DNA from: Alloprevotella sp.
GTDB taxonomy: Bacteria > Bacteroidota > Bacteroidia > Bacteroidales > Bacteroidaceae
NCBI GenBank assembly: GCA_017476545.1
Contig: JAFUZP010000038.1
Span: 1-45,806 of the forward strand
Length of the DNA: 45,806 nt
Direction: 5' to 3'
Both the position numbers and the translations under genes were made by a program. The notes under the pieces were generated by a model. It saw only the letters and a list, made by a program, of their open reading frames with translations, had not been told where the DNA came from and searched no databases. Below are positions 23,528-32,419 of the stretch, one piece after another (the first letter of the stretch is position 1; every line of letters begins with the position of its first letter).

Positions 23528-24835
23528 ATGAATCTTACGCAGAGAATCCACACAACCGCCCGCTGCACCATGCTCTTACTGGCCCTAGCTTGTGGGCGGA
23601 CGGCTGTCGCACAGACGCAACACACGGTGGAGCCGGGCGAAACGCTCTACCGCATTTCTAGAACTTACGGCCTGACAGTTGCCGATCTGGAACAGGCGAA
23701 TCCCGGCCTGACAGCCGACAACCTCAAGGCGGGGTCCGTCATCCGTATTCCCTCGGCAGCCTCCATGACTGACCAGTCAAAGGAGCAGGTGAACGTCGCC
23801 CTCGTTCTCCCGTTTTCTGCCAAGGGCTTGGAGGGCGGTCGTAGCATAGAGTTCTACCGGGGCTTCCTGCTGGCTGCAGAGCAGTTGGCCGGGCAGGGCT
23901 GCAACATAGACTTCCATGCTTACGACGAGCGGGTAGGCGAAGCGCTCGCCGTTCCCTTGGACCGCATCGGCAATGGTGAGGTGCAGGTAATGGTGGGGCC
24001 AGTCTATCCCGAGCACTTCCAGGAGATGGCGAACTTCGCCCGCGCCAGAAAGATTCGTATGGTAGTTCCTTTCTATTCCAAGGCCGACCAAGTGAACACG
24101 AATCCTTACGTTTACCTTGCGAATACGCCGGAGAAGTTTGAGTTGGAGTTCGTTGCCGACCTCTTCCTGCGGAACTTCAAAGGAGCGAACGTTGCCTTCA
24201 TGCGCCTTGGCGGCGGTAACGAGAGCAACTTTACGCAGTACCTTCGCAAACGCCTCATGGCTCGTGGGTATGCGGTGACGGAGTTCGCTTACGATGCGCC
24301 GTTGGAGCAGATGAAAACGGCCTGCAACGCGAGTCGTAATACGATAGTTATCCCCGACGCTTCCAGTGAGGAGGGGCTCGCCAAGGCCTTGGCGAAGATA
24401 GAAGGATTCCGCAAGTATTATCCGAAGTATGGCATCCAGCTCTTCGGTTATCCGGATTGGCTTGACTTTGCGGATAAGTATAAGGAACGCCTGCACATGG
24501 CTGATACACATATCTATACGGGGAGTTTTTACAACAAGCATGATGCCGCTACTCGCGCCTTTGTGTCCGCTTACGTAGCGCGTTATGGCGATCAGTTGCA
24601 GGAGGTTTCTCCGCGCATGGGGCTGCTGGGCTATGACCTTGCGATGCACCTCATTCAGGGCATCGCAAGGTATGGGAAGTCTTTCAGCACGCAGGCTTCC
24701 GGCGCGCCGATGCTGCAAAGCAATCTTCGTTTCGAGCGGACGGAAGAGGACGGAGGGCTAGTTAATAACAGCATGTTCTTCATCCATTATAAACCGGACG
24801 GTACGGTGGACAAACTGGCCGCCGCCCATAAGTGA
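23528..24835 (+). CDS. LysM protein with periplasmic-binding-like domain
   Basis: A 435-residue exported protein with a signal peptide at about 1-28 (MLLLALACGRTAVAQ). A LysM domain (about 31-76: HTVEPGETLYRISRTYGLTVADLEQANPGL) binds peptidoglycan. From about 85 onward the fold resembles type I periplasmic-binding or receptor ligand domains (VNVALVLPFSAKGLEGGRSIEFYRGFLLAAEQLAGQG…). Such proteins are common in Bacteroidales. The ligand is unknown. It overlaps or abuts the PorT-like gene, so envelope assembly is the likely context. Confidence 0.85.
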   Translation: MNLTQRIHTTARCTMLLLALACGRTAVAQTQHTVEPGETLYRISRTYGLTVADLEQANPGLTADNLKAGSVIRIPSAASMTDQSKEQVNVALVLPFSAKGLEGGRSIEFYRGFLLAAEQLAGQGCNIDFHAYDERVGEALAVPLDRIGNGEVQVMVGPVYPEHFQEMANFARARKIRMVVPFYSKADQVNTNPYVYLANTPEKFELEFVADLFLRNFKGANVAFMRLGGGNESNFTQYLRKRLMARGYAVTEFAYDAPLEQMKTACNASRNTIVIPDASSEEGLAKALAKIEGFRKYYPKYGIQLFGYPDWLDFADKYKERLHMADTHIYTGSFYNKHDAATRAFVSAYVARYGDQLQEVSPRMGLLGYDLAMHLIQGIARYGKSFSTQASGAPMLQSNLRFERTEEDGGLVNNSMFFIHYKPDGTVDKLAAAHK

Positions 24836-24840
24836 GCCCG

Positions 24841-25563
24841 ATGCGCCGTCTTTACCTTACGCTCGCCTTGGCTTCTTTGGCCTTTCTCCCGCTGTCCGCG
24901 CAGCTTGGCCAGGTGCGGCGCGGCATAGCTGTAGGGGCGAATGCGGGCTTGGCGATGAACAAGGTTGGCTTCAATCCTACGATTAAGCAGTGGTGGCACA
25001 TGGGGCCGCAGGTCGGCATTACTGCGCGCTTCACAAGCGAACTTTATTTCAAGACGCTTTGCTCCCTACAGGTGGAGTTGAACTACGCCCGGACGGGTTG
25101 GCGCGAGCATATACTGAGTGCCGACGGCGATGAGCTGCCCGATACTTACAGCCGCGACCATAATTACTTGCAGCTACCCATACTGGCTCACTTGGCTTGG
25201 GGGCGTGAGGGGCGCGGGTTGGCGGGCTTCCTCCTCGCCGGTCCGCAGTTGGGTTTCCTGCTTGGGGAAAAGTCTCGTTTCGGCGACGTGTGGACGGTTG
25301 GCGCATCAGGTAATCCGAGCCGCCCCAACGGGATGTTCGCGCAGTACAGCATGGATGCGGACCATCGTTTCGACTATGGCATCACGGCCGGGGCAGGATT
25401 GGAGTTGCAGACCGCCGCCGGTCGTTTCATCGTGGAGGGGCGGTATTATTACGGTCTTGCGGATATTTACAAGAACAGCAAGAAGGACGTTTTCGGACGT
25501 TCTAACAACGGGACGATTTACGCGAAGGTCACTTACCTCTTTGACCTGAAGCGCGGGAAGTAG
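24841..25563 (+). CDS. PorT-like outer-membrane beta-barrel protein
   Basis: A 240-residue protein from the ATG at 24841, whose product begins with the signal peptide MRRLYLTLALASLAFLPLSAQ. An overlapping GTG at 24832 would add three residues. Alternating beta strands with aromatic girdles (GIAVGANAGLAMNKVGF, GPQVGITARF, LQLPILAHLAW, RFIVEGRYYYGLADIY) and a C-terminal strand YAKVTYLFDL mark an outer-membrane barrel. Size and pattern fit the PorT family, required for type IX secretion in Porphyromonas. Orthology is uncertain because related 'porin family' proteins also exist in species without that system. Confidence 0.75.
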   Translation: MRRLYLTLALASLAFLPLSAQLGQVRRGIAVGANAGLAMNKVGFNPTIKQWWHMGPQVGITARFTSELYFKTLCSLQVELNYARTGWREHILSADGDELPDTYSRDHNYLQLPILAHLAWGREGRGLAGFLLAGPQLGFLLGEKSRFGDVWTVGASGNPSRPNGMFAQYSMDADHRFDYGITAGAGLELQTAAGRFIVEGRYYYGLADIYKNSKKDVFGRSNNGTIYAKVTYLFDLKRGK

Positions 25564-25582
25564 CCCGTTCCCTTCTCATACG

Positions 25583-25618
25583 TTACCCCCGCATCAGCCT
25601 CGGCCGGTGCGGGGGTAA
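25583..25618. terminator. Stem-loop between convergent PorT-like and GH5 genes
   Basis: TTACCCCCGCA (25583-25593) pairs perfectly with TGCGGGGGTAA (25608-25618). There is no T-tract on either side. It probably serves both convergent genes as a 3' end structure. Confidence 0.55.
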
Positions 25619-25654
25619 ACGGTAAGGTGCGGGACAGTTAGCCACTATAGGGCT

Positions 25655-27862
25655 TCAGGGAATGATGACCTTCCTGCCGTTCATGATGTATACGCCTCTC
25701 TTTGTGGGCTGCGTCCGCAGCAGACGGCCGTCCAGTGTGTACCATGTTCCGTTGGCAGGCCGCAGTTCGTTCCCGATGCTGGTGATGCCGCCCGTCAGTT
25801 TCCCATCCGTTTCGGGAATGGCGAAGCCGGCAATGCGCGCCTCGCTTTCGGGTACGGCAAGGTAGGCCTTGTGTGCGCCGTTCATGAATGCCGCGCCGTC
25901 CGCCGCACCGTAATAGAATCCGACGGTGCCTTCCTCGTTCCCGTGGTTCAGTGATAGCTTGTAGTACTTGCTGCCGCCCGTGGTAAGCTCTTCCGTGTCG
26001 GAGCCGCGTAGCATATTACCTGTGGCCGCAAGCCCCTCTTCCGTCGTCTTGATAAACTTGAACGTATTAGCTTCCGTCGCATTGAGCACAACCCCCGTGC
26101 CGGCAGGTAGCACCTCCCCGGCCTCGTAGTCCCGCACAGCCATGACGTGACCGTTGCTGACAGCGTATGCAGATGCCGTGATGCCGGCGGGTACGACAAA
26201 GTTCGTGTCACTATAGTACAGGGTGGCATAGTGCGAACTGCCGACAGGCACTTTGATGAAATTGGGAGTTGCCTGGCTGCCTATCCAGCAATTGTTAAAC
26301 ATGTAGTTCGTATTGGGTACTACTTCGACTTTCGTCCCGTTGGACTTAATCCACCACAGGTGCTTGATGCCAAAGGCTTTGCTTCCTGTCTTCCGCCATT
26401 GCAGCGTGACACGGGTTACCGGGTTGCTTGTCTGTGTACCAAAACCGATATTTTTCGTTGCCGTGCTGAAGTTGGTTGGCGTGCTCTGCGTGTTATTGTT
26501 CCGGTATGTCACGAGGCGTAGGTCAGTAAGTCCAGGCTTCTCGCTCAGTTCAAGTTCAATGCCACTGTAGTCGTCTTGCGGTCCTTGGTATAGATCCAGT
26601 TCGGCCCATTGTTGGTAAAAGTTCACGACGGGGTAGTATTCATAATCGTCCTGTACAGGCAGCATGGGGGTGTAACTGTTCCCGTAGTAGGCTTGAAGTA
26701 TCGTCTCGGCTAAGTCAGGCTGTGTGAAAGCGGGAAGTGTGCGGTCGATTTTGTCGGACAGCCCCAGCCAGTAGAAGGTCGGCATACCGTACTCCTTTGC
26801 TTTTGCCACGAAGAGTGAGGCGAAATCAAGCATGTGTTGGCGGCGCGCATCGTAGTCCGTTGTCGCCGCATCCACGTTCCCCGAGCTCCATTCGCCAATG
26901 ATAACGGGCGCGCCCTTTACTGCCAGGATGTTTGTAAGTGCCTCGAACATGTCGATGAGTTCGGCTTCTATCGCTTCGATGTCGCGGTTGGATACGACAT
27001 TGTTTCCGTCGGTTGTGGTGATGACCGGGTAGGTGTGCACCTCTACGGCCAGGTGAGTACCGTCGCCGTCCTCGGGTAGTTGCAGCTTGTCCAGCGGTTG
27101 TTTCAGCGCATCGCGCCATCTACCTCGTCCGCTGCATGCCGCGTAAGTGTTTAGGATGAGGTTGCGTTGCGTGTTGTTTCCGCCAGTGGCGCGCACCGCC
27201 GTGACAAAACTTTGCGCATAACTGTTCACTGCGTTGTAGGCGGCGTTTGCAACGTCTTCGTCATACTTGTTCTCAGTGTTCCACGAGGCGTAGTTCCACG
27301 AGCCGTAAGCGTCGAGCAGTTCGTTGTAGCCTTCGAAGAGTAGCAACTGCCCGTAGTCTTTGAAGGCTTCGGCAATCTGTGTCCAGAGATACTCAAATTT
27401 GTCTTTGTTGGCCGCATAGTTACTTTCGTCCGCGCGCAGCCATCCTTTGTCCGGCGTGCTGCTGTTCGGAACCCCCGTGTCGTGGTGTACGTTGACGATG
27501 CAGTACATGCCCTGCCCTATCACATAGTCCACTACCTCTTTCACGCGTGCGATCCATGCCGCGTCCACCGTGCCGTCGCTGGCCATGTACGGGTACCAAG
27601 TGACGGGTACACGTACCGCGTTGAAGCCGGCTTCCTTCAGCATCTGCATCAGGGCGGCGTTCGTGACGGGTTGTCCCCGGTAGGTTTCGGTTTTTGTGAC
27701 ATTGGTGACGCCTGTGGCGTGGGAGTCGAGCGTGTTACCCAGGTTCCAGCCCACTTTCATGTTCTGGGCGGCTTCGGTAGCCGTCTCGAAATTTCCGCCT
27801 TGTGCGTACAGGGCAAGTGTGAGCAGCGCGCTTGCTGCCGCAGTAAGTAGTCGTTTGGTCAT
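25655..27862 (-). CDS. Secreted GH5 family glycoside hydrolase (cellulase type)
   Basis: A 735-residue protein from the ATG at 27862, chosen because it begins a signal peptide (MTKRLLTAAASALLTLALYAQ). The GH5 catalytic domain is about 25-420: VGWNLGNTLDS, NAVRVPVTWYPY, the catalytic acid in GYNE (Glu181), HTYP (276-279) and the nucleophile in IIGEW (Glu324). A long beta-rich region follows. The end, WYTLDGRLLRTQPTKRGVYIMNGRKVIIP, is the same kind of sorting tail as in the leucine-rich-repeat protein at 7745. It likely hydrolyses beta-1,4-glucans or related hemicelluloses at the cell surface or outside. No SusC/SusD pair is nearby. Confidence 0.92.
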   Translation of the reverse strand: MTKRLLTAAASALLTLALYAQGGNFETATEAAQNMKVGWNLGNTLDSHATGVTNVTKTETYRGQPVTNAALMQMLKEAGFNAVRVPVTWYPYMASDGTVDAAWIARVKEVVDYVIGQGMYCIVNVHHDTGVPNSSTPDKGWLRADESNYAANKDKFEYLWTQIAEAFKDYGQLLLFEGYNELLDAYGSWNYASWNTENKYDEDVANAAYNAVNSYAQSFVTAVRATGGNNTQRNLILNTYAACSGRGRWRDALKQPLDKLQLPEDGDGTHLAVEVHTYPVITTTDGNNVVSNRDIEAIEAELIDMFEALTNILAVKGAPVIIGEWSSGNVDAATTDYDARRQHMLDFASLFVAKAKEYGMPTFYWLGLSDKIDRTLPAFTQPDLAETILQAYYGNSYTPMLPVQDDYEYYPVVNFYQQWAELDLYQGPQDDYSGIELELSEKPGLTDLRLVTYRNNNTQSTPTNFSTATKNIGFGTQTSNPVTRVTLQWRKTGSKAFGIKHLWWIKSNGTKVEVVPNTNYMFNNCWIGSQATPNFIKVPVGSSHYATLYYSDTNFVVPAGITASAYAVSNGHVMAVRDYEAGEVLPAGTGVVLNATEANTFKFIKTTEEGLAATGNMLRGSDTEELTTGGSKYYKLSLNHGNEEGTVGFYYGAADGAAFMNGAHKAYLAVPESEARIAGFAIPETDGKLTGGITSIGNELRPANGTWYTLDGRLLRTQPTKRGVYIMNGRKVIIP

Positions 27863-27932
27863 GGTCTTGTCGTGTGTATGTTTACGTTTGTCCGCCGCTT
27901 TGGGATTGCAGCCGCTCGGATATGCTGTTGTT

Positions 27933-28700
27933 TTAGTGGAGTTCTGCGATTTCCACCTCCTTGACTTTGCGGAACAGGTCGGAGGCAAAGATGAAGTCGT
28001 TGAGGCGTTTGTTGTCCGAGTTCACCACCTCGTCTTTCGTTCCCTCCCATTCGGCGTGCCCTTTATATATATATAATATGTGTTCGCCGATGCCCATGAC
28101 GGAGTTCATGTCATGGGTGTTGATGATGGTAGTGGTCTGGAACTCCTGCGTGATGCTGTGGATGAGTTCGTCGATGACGAGGCTCGTCTTCGGGTCAAGG
28201 CCGCTGTTGGGTTCGTCGCAGAAGAGGTAGCGCGGGTTAAGGCTGATAGCGCGCGCTATGGCCACGCGCTTCTGCATTCCGCCGCTTATTTCTCCGGGAA
28301 ACTTGTCCACGGCGTCCAGCAAGTTTACACGGTCCAGGCAGTATTCGGCCCTGCGGCGGCGTTCCTTGTAGCTCTGGTCGGAGAACATGTCGAGGGGGAA
28401 CATGACGTTTTCCAACACGGACATGGAGTCGAAGAGCGCCGCACCCTGGAAAATCATCCCCATCTCGCGGCGCAGCTGCGTGCGCTCACGCTTCGTCATG
28501 CGCACGAAGTCGCGCCCGTCGTAGAGCACTTTTCCGCTGGTCGGGTCAAACAGTCCGACGATGCACTTCATCAGTACCGTCTTTCCTGAGCCGCTTTGCC
28601 CGATGATGAGGTTCGTCTTGCCGTTTTCGAACATCGTGTTGATGTCCTGCAGGACGTCCTTGTCCTCGAAGGATTTGTAGAGTCGCTTCAGTTCAATCAT
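27933..28700 (-). CDS. mlaF: ABC transporter ATPase of the Mla (phospholipid/MCE) type
   Basis: A 255-residue ATPase: Walker A GQSGSGKT (34-41), signature ISGGMQ (138-143), Walker B YLFCDEP (158-164), then SGLDPKTS and the H-loop NTHDMNSV. Together with the upstream permease it forms the inner-membrane engine of an MCE-type lipid transporter that maintains outer-membrane asymmetry. It starts 3 bp after mlaE. The MCE substrate-binding subunit (mlaD) is not adjacent and must lie elsewhere. Confidence 0.93.
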   Translation of the reverse strand: MIELKRLYKSFEDKDVLQDINTMFENGKTNLIIGQSGSGKTVLMKCIVGLFDPTSGKVLYDGRDFVRMTKRERTQLRREMGMIFQGAALFDSMSVLENVMFPLDMFSDQSYKERRRRAEYCLDRVNLLDAVDKFPGEISGGMQKRVAIARAISLNPRYLFCDEPNSGLDPKTSLVIDELIHSITQEFQTTTIINTHDMNSVMGIGEHILYIYKGHAEWEGTKDEVVNSDNKRLNDFIFASDLFRKVKEVEIAELH

Positions 28701-28703
28701 AGG

Positions 28704-29450
28704 TCAGGAAAGGAGGTTCGTGAGGAATAAGTCCGAGAAGAGAATAAGCATGGAACTGGAGACTACCGCGTTGGTTGAGGCCTTGCCCACGTCAATGCTG
28801 CCACCCTCGACGGTGTAGCCGAAGAAGGAGGATACGCTGGCGATGATGAAGGCGAAGAAAAGGCTCTTGATGGCTCCCATCCAGAAGAACCAGGGTACGA
28901 AATCGTGCTGCATTCCCGCCGTCAGGTCGGATGCCGTGATGATATGCCCGATCCACGCGGTGGTGTATGCGCCGATAACACCGCTCACGGTACTGAAGAT
29001 CACGAGCAGGGGAATCATGGTCACCAGTCCGAGAATTTTGGGCAGGATGAGGAACGAGGCAGAATTGACCCCCATAATTTCCAAAGCGTCTATCTGTTGC
29101 GTCGTGCGCATCGTGCCGAGTTCGGAAGCGATGTTGGAGCCTACTTTTCCGGAGAGGATTAGGCACATGATACTGGAGGAGAATTCCAAGAGCATTATCT
29201 CGCGGGTCACGTAGCCCGACACCCACAGCGGCATCCATGCGCTCTGGATGTTCAGCTTGATCTGTATGCAGATAACGGCTCCTATGAAGAACGATATGAG
29301 GAGCACGATGCCGATGGAGTCCGTCCCGAGCTGCGCCATCTCCTTCACGTACTGCCGTCCGAACATACGCCAACTCTCGGGTCGCTGGAACGTGCGGCCC
29401 ATCAACTCTACATATCGCCCGAATGACGTAAGGAAACGCTTGATGAACAT
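28704..29450 (-). CDS. mlaE: MlaE-type ABC transporter permease
   Basis: A 248-residue integral membrane protein from the ATG at 29450 (MFIKRFLTSFGRYVELMGRTF). An upstream extension of the frame overlaps the promoter. There are five or so membrane segments, with the family-typical ELGTMRTTQQIDALEIMGVNSASFLILPKILGLV cytoplasmic loop and FFGYTVEGGSIDVGKASTNAVV near the end. Co-transcribed with mlaF. Confidence 0.93.
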   Translation of the reverse strand: MFIKRFLTSFGRYVELMGRTFQRPESWRMFGRQYVKEMAQLGTDSIGIVLLISFFIGAVICIQIKLNIQSAWMPLWVSGYVTREIMLLEFSSSIMCLILSGKVGSNIASELGTMRTTQQIDALEIMGVNSASFLILPKILGLVTMIPLLVIFSTVSGVIGAYTTAWIGHIITASDLTAGMQHDFVPWFFWMGAIKSLFFAFIIASVSSFFGYTVEGGSIDVGKASTNAVVSSSMLILFSDLFLTNLLS

Positions 29451-29471
29451 GGTCTTGTTGCTTCTTGGCGG

Positions 29472-29502
29472 CGAAATTACCGATTTCCTGCGGTAGGGCA
29501 AA
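29472..29502 (-). promoter_or_regulatory. Promoter of mlaE-mlaF
   Basis: In minus-strand reading, TTTG (29502-29499), 19 bp, TAATTTCG (29479-29472), one mismatch in the -7 box. Confidence 0.75.
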
Positions 29503-29622
29503 GCCCTCGCGGCACCAAATTTCCCTGCAGCCCGTGCCGGTGCGAGGGGGAGAAGCCGCAGCTTCCCCCTGTTTACTTCGGGGATTCCAATTCCTTAAAA
29601 AAGCAAAAAGGGCGGGTTTCTT

Positions 29623-29653
29623 TTTGCCGACCCGCCGGGTTTGCGTAACTTTG
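29623..29653 (+). promoter_or_regulatory. Promoter of DUF4270 gene
   Basis: TTTG (29623-29626), 19 bp, TAACTTTG (29646-29653), a full consensus match. The predicted leader is about 45 nt. A GGCGGGT/ACCCGCC stem overlaps the promoter. Confidence 0.85.
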
Positions 29654-29704
29654 GCGGCCGTAAGCGGCAGGGTGTCGGCCTTGTCGCACTTCCAAGACGA
29701 TAGT

Positions 29705-31189
29705 ATGAAGAAAATTTCCCTATTCCTGACTTTCGCAGCACTGGCCGGCCTCTTTACGGCCTGCGATGAAGACACGCTGACCGTCGGTGCGGAAGTGATG
29801 CCCGGTATGGACGTAGTGGCCTCTTCCCGCCAGTCCTTTAGCGTTGTTTCCCGTTCTATCCACGTGGATTCCGTCCTAGCCAACACCAACTCGTGCTACC
29901 TCGGCTCCGTCATAGACCCTGAAACGCGCGCGAAGACCACCTGCGATTTTCTGGCGCAGTTCTACCTGATGGAGAACTTCGCCTTGCCCGCGCCCGACCG
30001 CCTTGCCTATCGCGACGAAAGCGGTGTGCTGGCCGATTCCTGTTTACTCCGGCTCTATTTCAGCGGTTATTATGGCGACTCCCTGGCCACGATGAAACTT
30101 ACCGTGACTGAGCTTGACACCAACCGGGTCATGGACGAGGGCGTTTCCTACTATACAGACATCGCCCCAGCAGACTATGTGAACGCAGCCTCCCCCTATG
30201 AGGTTTCACAGACCTACTCCCTCAGGGGAGTTAGCCGACAGGTGACTTCCAGCTCCGCTGCCTATGCTGGCAGCCTCGTCGTGAAGCTTCCTGCGGAATA
30301 TGCCACCGCAATCCTGCGCAAGTATCATGCAAACCCCGAGTTTTTCCAGAACTCCTATAGCTTCATCCACCACGTGTGTCCCGGCTTCTATGTCCGCACT
30401 TCGGGCGGCGTGGGTTCTATGCTGAATGTTGAAATGTCCGTCTTGGACCTTTTCTTCAGCTACCACACGACTACCGCAGCCGGTGCCGACACCATTGAGG
30501 GCGGTATGCAGCGGCTGGCGGCCACTGAGGAGGTCATACAGAATACGCACATTGAAAACACCATTCCGGCGGAGATGCTGGACGAGGGCAATGCCTATAC
30601 CTATCTCAAGTCGCCTGCCGGAATCTTTACGGAGGTGACGCTTCCCGTCGGCGATATAGTTGCCGGGGAGCATTATACGGATACCATCAACGCCGCACGC
30701 ATCACCTTCCCGCGTATTAATACGGAAGCGGGTGTCACCCCGCTACTCAGCCCCGCTTCTACCATTCTCATGTTGCGCAAGTCCGAGTTGTTCAGTTTCT
30801 TTGAGCAGGGCCGCGTGGCGGACGGACGTACGGCTTTCATCGTGGATTACCAAGACGCTTATAACGCTTACGTCTTCTCCAATATCGCTTCCCTCATCAC
30901 GCAGATGAAACTTGAGCGTGACGCTGGAGCCGGTGTCAGCCGCACGGAGAGCGAGGCGGTGCGCAATGTGAAGTATGCAGCTTGGGAAGCAGCCAACCCG
31001 GACTGGAACAAGGTGGTACTCGTCCCCGTAGCGGCAGACTATAGTACCACGAGCAGTTCCTACAGCACTACGACAAAGACGCTGCTCCGCGTGCGCAATG
31101 AACTCGGCCTTTCCAGCGCGAAGCTCGTCGGAGGTCCTTCCGGCGACCTGAACATTGCCGTCACTTACAGCCGCTTCAACGCCGACTGA
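29705..31189 (+). CDS. DUF4270 lipoprotein
   Basis: A 494-residue protein from the ATG at 29705, supported by the promoter and a lipoprotein signal (MKKISLFLTFAALAGLFTAC). The DUF4270 pattern is clear: DEDTLTVGAEVMPG, SRSIHVDSVLANTNSCYLGSVIDPETRAKTTCDFLAQFY, and ADSCLLRLYFSGYYGDSLATMKLTVTELD. The family is restricted to Bacteroidetes, and its role is unknown. The nucleotidyltransferase gene starts 3 bp after its stop, so the two are an operon. Confidence 0.9.
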   Translation: MKKISLFLTFAALAGLFTACDEDTLTVGAEVMPGMDVVASSRQSFSVVSRSIHVDSVLANTNSCYLGSVIDPETRAKTTCDFLAQFYLMENFALPAPDRLAYRDESGVLADSCLLRLYFSGYYGDSLATMKLTVTELDTNRVMDEGVSYYTDIAPADYVNAASPYEVSQTYSLRGVSRQVTSSSAAYAGSLVVKLPAEYATAILRKYHANPEFFQNSYSFIHHVCPGFYVRTSGGVGSMLNVEMSVLDLFFSYHTTTAAGADTIEGGMQRLAATEEVIQNTHIENTIPAEMLDEGNAYTYLKSPAGIFTEVTLPVGDIVAGEHYTDTINAARITFPRINTEAGVTPLLSPASTILMLRKSELFSFFEQGRVADGRTAFIVDYQDAYNAYVFSNIASLITQMKLERDAGAGVSRTESEAVRNVKYAAWEAANPDWNKVVLVPVAADYSTTSSSYSTTTKTLLRVRNELGLSSAKLVGGPSGDLNIAVTYSRFNAD

Positions 31190-31192
31190 TCC

Positions 31193-31939
31193 ATGCGATG
31201 CATGATTTTTGCCGCCGGCATGGGGACGCGTCTGCGCCCCTTGACGGATAGGATGCCTAAAGCCCTTGTGCCCGTCAGCGGCCACCCACTCCTTGAAATC
31301 GCAGCTGCGCGCCTCCGCCGTGCCGGAGCCACGGAGCTGGTAGTCAATGTCCACCACTTCGCGGACCAGATAACGGCCTATCTCGCAGAGCACGACCTTG
31401 GGCTGCCGATTCGCGTTTCGGACGAAAGTGCGGAATTGCTCGATACCGGCGGCGGACTGCGACACGCGCTTCCCCTTTTCAGCCGTTCTGCAGGGGACGA
31501 GCCCATCCTCATTCACAATGTTGATATCCTGAGTAACGCCGACCTGCCTGCCCTCCATGCGCAGCACACGGCAGGTGATGGTGCCCTACTACTCGTGAGC
31601 GAGCGCGAGACGAGCCGTTACCTGCTTTTTGATGACGCCATGCGCCTCGTCGGCTGGACAAACACCGCGACGGGTGAAGTGCGCAGCCCGTACACCGACT
31701 TGCGGCCCGAGGGCTTGCGCCACTATGCTTTTAGCGGCATCCACAGTTTCTCGCCGCGCTTGTACCCCTTCATGGAAAGCTTTCCGCCGCGCTTCTCTAT
31801 TATCGATTTCTACCTTTCCATCTGCGACCGCATCCCCATTCGCGCCTGCTTGCAGCCTGGGCTTCGCCTGCTTGATGTGGGCAAGCAGGACACCCTTACC
31901 CGCGCTGAGGAGTTCCTGCGCGCTACGGGCGGTTGCTGA
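31193..31939 (+). CDS. Sugar-1-phosphate nucleotidyltransferase (MurU-like)
   Basis: A 248-residue protein. MIFAAGMGTRLRPLTDRMPKALVPV (3-28) is the nucleotide-binding signature, and LLDTGGGLRHALPLF and HNVDILSNADLPAL carry the metal-binding Asp. Length and motifs fit N-acetylmuramate-1-phosphate uridylyltransferase-like enzymes used in cell-wall recycling, although mannose- or glucose-1-phosphate transferases look similar. The AmgK-like kinase often found beside MurU is not in this window. Confidence 0.85.
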   Translation: MRCMIFAAGMGTRLRPLTDRMPKALVPVSGHPLLEIAAARLRRAGATELVVNVHHFADQITAYLAEHDLGLPIRVSDESAELLDTGGGLRHALPLFSRSAGDEPILIHNVDILSNADLPALHAQHTAGDGALLLVSERETSRYLLFDDAMRLVGWTNTATGEVRSPYTDLRPEGLRHYAFSGIHSFSPRLYPFMESFPPRFSIIDFYLSICDRIPIRACLQPGLRLLDVGKQDTLTRAEEFLRATGGC

Positions 31940-32066
31940 GGCTATCGCAGCTTTTTCGTTTCTATTGACAAATTTGTGTCAGAAAAGCGGAACCGAAAAA
32001 ATGTCCGCAGGGGTGTCCCTCCGTTTCCGGCGGGGTATGATGTGCTTGATGCAGCGGTTATTTCCT

Positions 32067-32127
32067 CTTACCCCTGCGGGTAATTTCGCCTATCCCTATG
32101 GGTAATTCTTCTTAGGGCGCGGGATAA
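32067..32127. repeat. Palindrome array H, three units, 22-bp period
   Basis: Units start at 32067, 32089 and 32111, exactly 22 bp apart: CTTACCCCTGCGGGTAA, CCTATCCCTATGGGTAA and CTTAGGGCGCGGGATAA. The first has perfect arms TTACCC/GGGTAA. Same family as arrays B and C2. A degenerate fourth copy may start at 32133. Confidence 0.8.
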
Positions 32128-32354
32128 TTCCACCCTGAACGGGGGCGGAAATCTTCTCTCCGCAGCCTTGGATCGGAGCTTTTGAACAAAAAAGGCTTTT
32201 ATTGTACAAATAGGACAATTTCCTATAGCGATTTTCTTCGCTTCTGTGCGGGCGTGGGCTTTACTTGTGGGAAATACGCGATTCTCCACCCCCTGTTTCA
32301 GTAAAAAGAATTGACACGCCTGGGGCTTTGGAAGGCGGTGCGTATAAAATATGC

Positions 32355-32382
32355 GCGCCCACGGAAACGTTTCCGTGGGCGC
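32355..32382 (-). terminator. Perfect 28-bp palindrome after pheS
   Basis: Half-site GCGCCCACGGAAAC with its exact reverse complement, no loop. In minus-strand reading it is followed by gcatattttata. It lies 37 bp past the pheS stop and is probably its intrinsic terminator. The length of perfect symmetry is unusual. Confidence 0.7.
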
Positions 32383-32419
32383 ACGGAATTGTCCTATGCC
32401 CCGTGCTGGGGCGTAGTGT

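Larger units (their letters stand above)
31940..32419. other. Intergenic region between convergent nucleotidyltransferase and pheS
   Basis: Apart from array H (32067-32127) and the pheS terminator palindrome (32355-32382), this 480-bp region shows no gene. The part from 32180 to 32300 is more AT-rich than its surroundings. Confidence 0.5.
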
